Shown: positions 17,401 to 23,400 of the stretch, one piece after another
Layout of the letters: the number at the start of each line of letters is the position of its first letter
How positions within the stretch are numbered: position 1 is the stretch's first letter
Virus record (IMG/VR): IMGVR_UViG_3300044859_000158
Span: 1 to 26,093 of that record
Source: a virus
Length of the DNA: 26,093 bases
Strand: one strand, 5' to 3'
Translations under genes and position numbers: made by a program
The notes under the pieces: generated by a model
Databases searched by the model: none
Told to the model about the DNA's origin: nothing
What the model saw: the letters and a program-made list of their open reading frames with translations, nothing else

Positions 17401-20400
17401 TTCCAGAAGTTCCAGAAGTTCCGGATGTTCCACTTACTCCACTTGTTCCAGATGAACCACCACTTCCACTACTACCAGATGTACCACCAGTACCAGCAGT
17501 TGCCGATGAACCTGATGTTCCCGATGTTCCAGAAGTTCCGGATGAACCACCACTACCACTACTTCCAGAAGAACCACCACTACCAGCTGTTCCAGAAGTA
17601 CCAGATGAACCTCCACTACCAGATGTTCCAGAAGTTCCAGATGAACCACCACTACCACTACTTCCACTACTTCCAGAAGAACCACCACTACCACTACTTC
17701 CAGAAGAACCACCACTACCAGCTGTTCCAGAAGTACCAGATGAACCACTTGTTCCAGATGTTCCTGATGTTCCACCACTACCAGAAGAGCCTGATGTACC
17801 AGATGTTCCAGATGTACCAGATGTTCCAGATGTACCGCTTGTTCCAGATGTTCCACCACTACCACTACTTCCAGATGAACCAGATGACCCAGATGTTCCA
17901 GACGTTCCAGATGTACCTTCAGAACCAGTTGTTCCGGATGTTCCGCTACTTCCTGAAGTTCCGCTACTTCCAGATGAACCAGATGTTCCACTACTTCCAG
18001 ACGAACCAGTAGAACCACTAGTTCCACTACTTCCGCTTGAACCAGATGTTCCGCTTGAACCAGATGTTCCACTACTTCCGCTTGAACCAGATGTTCCGCT
18101 TGAACCAGATGTTCCACTGCTACCACTTGTACCAGATGTTCCACTTGAACCAGATGTTCCATCTACTCCACTTGTGCCAGATGAACCGCTACTTCCAGAT
18201 GAACCAGATGTACCATCTACTCCACTTGTACCAGAAGTTCCCGATGTTCCAGAAGTTCCCGATGAACCAGCAGAACCATCAAAACCAGAAGTACCACCAG
18301 TTCCAGAAGAACCCACAGCAGCTGCTATATTTCTTCTTTCTAATTTTTTTGTTATACTATTCCAAATTACAACATCTTCAGATGAACCAGTTTGTAAACT
18401 TTGTAATAATAAACTACCACTAACACCTAAACTACCACTAATAGTTAAGTTTGCGTTAATATTACTATCTTTATTTACTTGTAAGAATGATGCCGTATTT
18501 ACTCCTTCCGCATTTAGAGCGTAAAGAGCGTATGATGCGGTAAATGCTAATGAAGCAGTACCCACCAACATTGAAGAAGTTTGTGAACTAAGTAAATCAC
18601 CAATCCCAGCACCACCACCACCTAATATAGTTACCAATACTCCATCTGAACCAGATGTTGTAACACTTACACCACTACCAGTAAAATTAATTTTTGCAGT
18701 TTGTGATTTTACTAATGAACTTGTATAATAAACAAATAAATCAGTTCCCCCACCATCTCCTGCATTTAATGCGTATGATGCTGTTAATGCGTAAGAAGAA
18801 CTTACTGCACTAAACACTCTCATCGATGATGTTTGTGAATTTCTTACAAAGTTTTGTAAATCACCTAATGCTGATAATGATGCAGAATCAAACCCAACAA
18901 CACTTTCAGCTACACCAGCTCTAATTGCGTATGATGCGGATAGTACATTCCCAAATACTCTATCACCCGGTATTGTACCATTAATTAATGAACCACCACT
19001 TCCAATTACAACGTGTCCAGAAGTTAATCCAGCAAATTTAATTTGTATGGTATCATCATTGATTGATATTATTTGACCAGGCAATATTTGGTCTTCAGAA
19101 CCAGTTGCGTACACCTGAACCATTGGATATCTTATACCTAAATTGTGTACGATAGTTAAATCACTTACACTATTGAATGATACAGTTTCAGTTAATGTTG
19201 TTTCAGGCTGAGGTACAAAATATCCTCTATTTTCATCAAATCTTAAGATATCATATTCCGCTGATGCAGTTGGTCCTACTCCTTGGAAATTATATGTTCC
19301 TAAGAATGAACCAGTAAATAATGGTGCAAATATTAAATTACTTGCTGTTATTTGATTTGATACTACTAAATTACCATCAATTAAAGATGATGTATTTACT
19401 ACAAATCCAAAATTTGGAGATATTCTAGCTATGGCAGAACCAGATTGTAATAGTGATGTTTCAAATGCTAAATTAGCAATATTAATATTTGTTAATCCAC
19501 TACCATCTCCAATAAACGATGAACCAGATGATATTATTACATTTCCTCCGGTTACAAACAATCCACCAGTAACACTTAAGTTACCAGATACAAATGTTCT
19601 AGTTCCAATTTGCAATCCTCTATTTGGAGAAATTACCGCTTCAAATGAACCAGACTGAATTCTATCAATTTGCAAATCATCCAATGCATCAGGTGGAATG
19701 TTAAATAATCCACTACCATCACCATCATATCTTGCCGCAGTTATTGGTACGTTTACATTTAATTTAGTTGGGTCAATAATTGCTATACCAGACCCAGAGT
19801 TAATTTTATTTAATTCTAAGTTTTCAATCGCATCGGGTGGGATATTGAATAAACCACCACCATCACCAAAATAAATAGATGCGGTAATTGAACCACTAAT
19901 TGCTACGGATGATGTGAATTGAGATTGATATGAACCAGACAATGGTGCAGTTGTTACAATAAATTGTTGTCCATTTGCTACCGATGCTGTTGCAGAACCA
20001 CTAGCTATTAAAGGTGATGCTGCTGCTTGTACATTTGTTAATTGAGAACCATCTCCTATAAATGTAAATGCTTTTACACTACCACTTACATCAATACTTC
20101 CAGTGAATCTAGAACCAATAGCTGAACCAGTTGCTGATGTTGTTACTATAAAAGTATTTCCACTCTGAACCGATGCTGTTGCAGAACCACTTGCTATTAA
20201 AGGTGCTGCTGCCGCTTGTACATTAGTAATAAATCTACCATCACCAAATATAAAATCTGATGCGTAGAGTGAACCACTAACACTAATCGAACCAGTAAAT
20301 TCAGAACCAATTCCAGAACCAGTTGCTCCGGTTGTTATTATTAATTTATTTCCACTTTGTACCGATGCTGTTGCTGACCCACTTGCTATTAAAGGTGCTG

Positions 20401-23400
20401 CTGCAGCTTGTACGTTTGTTATAAATCTGCCATCACCAAATAAGAAATCAGTTGCTCTAATACTTCCACTAACTTCAATTGAACCAGTAAATTGAGAACC
20501 TAATTGAGAACCAGTTCTATCAGTAATAACTTTAAATCCCTCATCAGGTGTTACAGATGCTGTTATCGAACCAGATACAATAAATGATGATAATAATGCA
20601 TCTTCCGTTAATGCTGAACGAGGTATGTTTCTTAAAAATGTACCTTCTGCATAAATGAATGATGATGATTCTATAAATAAACCACCACTTGTATCATTTA
20701 CAAATAAACTACCAGATACAGAAATTGAACCAGTAAATTTAGATGCTATTGATGCTGTAAATACGCCATTTTCACCTAAAGAAGATGTAAATGGAGAAGT
20801 TACAACAAATCCAAAATTAGGTGAAACTGATGCGGTTACTGAACCTGATTTAATTTCCGTACTAATTAATGCATCTTCGGTTAATGCTGAACGGGGTATT
20901 CTTCTAAGAAATGTACCATCAGCGTATAAGAACGAAGAAGAATTTATAAATAAACCACCACTAATATCATTCACAAATAAACTACCAGATACAGAAATTG
21001 AACCAGTAAATTTAGATGCTATTGATGCGGTAAATGAACCATCCTCACCAAATGATGATGTGAATGGAGTAATTACAATAAATCCAGTATCAGGTGCAAT
21101 TGATGCGGTAGCACTACCACTTGCTATTCTAACTGAATCTTCTGTTATAGCAGAACGAGGTATATCAAATAATCCTCTACCACTACCACTAAACATAGAT
21201 GCAGTTAAATTACCTTCTATTTTAGTATTACCAATAAATTTAATTTCAGCAGGAATAGTTAATTCATTCAATAAATTAATCACCCCACCCATAGAACCAT
21301 GTAATTGGCAATTATAATACAAAGTATCAGGAGCATCTAATGGTGGTGTAAAAATAATTAAACCACTATCATCTCCATTATTAGTTATACCACTATTATA
21401 TGCATTACCAGTTCCAGTAGAATTTATAGTTTTAATCCAAAACGGATGTCCACTTGCATTTACATTAAATGTATAAGTTACACCTTTTACTAAAGTTATT
21501 GTTGGATTTGAACCACTTACTAATGCATTACTTATATTATAAGCACTACTTCCATCGTTTGTTACTAAAAATACATTATCTATTAAATAAGAAGGAGTAG
21601 GTCTTCCAGACGAAGATACAATAAAACTACCATCAAATCTAGAGTGAGTATTTACCTCAAATCCTTCGGTTGGTGAAATAGATGCCGTTGCACTTCCACT
21701 AAATATTTTTGTTGAATCAATTGCTAAATTGGCAAGTGTAATATTGTTAAGGAATCTACCATCACCTACAAAGAATGAACCACTTTTTACGGTCACACTT
21801 CCACTTACATCAACCGAACCAGTAAATTCAGAACCACTTTCGGCAGATTTTACTATGAATCCAAAATTAGGTGATACCGATGCCGTTACCGAACCCGATT
21901 TGATTTCAGTTGATATTAATGCATCTTCACTAAGAGCATTTCTAGGAATATTTCTTAAATAAGTACCTTCACCAAAATACGCAGATGATGAATCTAATAT
22001 TAAAGAACCAGATGTTGCAGTTACTCTTAAACTTCCTGTAATTGCAACACTACCAGTAATTCTTGAACCACTAGCTACCGATTCAACAACAAATCCTCTA
22101 TCAGCTAATGCGGAAGCAGTTACACTTCCACTTGCAATTCTAAATAATTCTTGAGAAAGTGCAGAAAATGGAATATCGGTTAAACCAGCACCACTACCAC
22201 TAAATACGGATGCTGATACACCCATTCTAAAGTTAGAACTACCACTTACTACCAAGCTTCCACTAAATATAGAACCACTAGCAACAGATGTTACTACAAA
22301 TCCAAAATTAGGAGATACAGATGCAGTTACAGACCCACTAAATATTTTTGATGTATCTAAATCAGATAGTGCAGCAATTGGTATATCAAATAATTGTCTA
22401 CCACTACCACTAAATGAACCTGTTCTTAAAAATACTGAACCACTTAGGAATAAAGAGCCACTAAATTGTGAACCTCTTTCGGTAGATTCTACTCTAAATC
22501 CAAATTGAGGTGTTACGGATGCGGTTACAGACCCAGATAAAATTCTATTAGTATCTAATGCATCTGGTGCTAATGCTGTTCTTGGGATATCAAATAATCT
22601 AGCACCACTTCCAGAGTAAGATGAACCAGAAACTAATTCAATACCTCTGCTGCCACTTACAAATATTGAACCCGTAAATTGTGAACCAAATTGTGCTGAT
22701 TTTACTATAAAACCTTTATCAGGTTCAGCTGATGCTGTTACACTACCACTAGCTATTTGCGTTGTCTCTAATGGTGGTATTATAATGTTTGTTAATCTAC
22801 TACCATCACCAACAAATGAACCGCTTATATCGAATGCACTCATTGATACAGCCGCTACAGCCGATGCAATTACCGAACCACTTACATCAATTGAACCAGT
22901 AAATTCAGAACCAACGGTTGCAGATTCTACTCTAAATCCAAATTGGGGTGTTACCGATGCAGTTATACTTCCACTTGCTATTCTAAATGAATCTTCAGTT
23001 AATGCAGAACGAGGTATATTAAACAAGCCAGAACCATCTCCTTGAAAGAATGAACCACTAAATGAACCAGTAAATTCTCTAGCTCTAACAATTTCGCTAA
23101 CATTTAAACTACCGGTTATAACAACATCGGGCCCTCTTTGTAAAATTCCATCAACTATATTGATTATTCCACCCATCAAAGAATGGAATTGGCAATTATA
23201 ATATAGAGTATTCGGTGTTTCGGATGTTGGTGTGAATAAAATTACACCATTATCATCACCATTATTAGTTACACCTGTATTATATACATTTGTAGTTCCA
23301 GTAGATGGTATTGTTTTTATATAAAATGGGTGGCCACTTGCATTTAAGTTGAATGTATAAGTTACATTTCTTACTAAAAATAATGTTGGGTTTGCATTAA

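Larger units (their letters stand above)
14882..18313 (-). repeat. Collagen-like shaft, about 1144 residues
   Basis: Residues 2470-3613, mostly TSG and SSG triplets with VDG, IDG, LDG, FDG, EDG and ESG units. Negative residues occur but I read no Lys or Arg. The register is broken by eleven GTFFG units (one extra residue each) and two short units (GSG at about 15935, GAG at about 15830). The residue count fits this: subtracting nine net extra residues leaves a multiple of three. DNA is a 9-bp periodic array with varied synonymous codons. Confidence 0.9.

Noticed and set aside
14882-18313. Short regular repeats that might suggest a CRISPR array or satellite DNA
   Set aside because: The period is 9 bp with no spacers, the frame is kept throughout, and the unit is a protein triplet.
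15252-18524. A 1090-codon plus-strand open frame rich in PEVPDVPLVP
   Set aside because: It is antisense to the Gly-Thr-Ser shaft. A 9-bp periodic array without stop triplets keeps most of the six frames open; the Pro of this frame is the complement of the Gly codons. It has no matching promoter or ribosome site and no independent neighbours.
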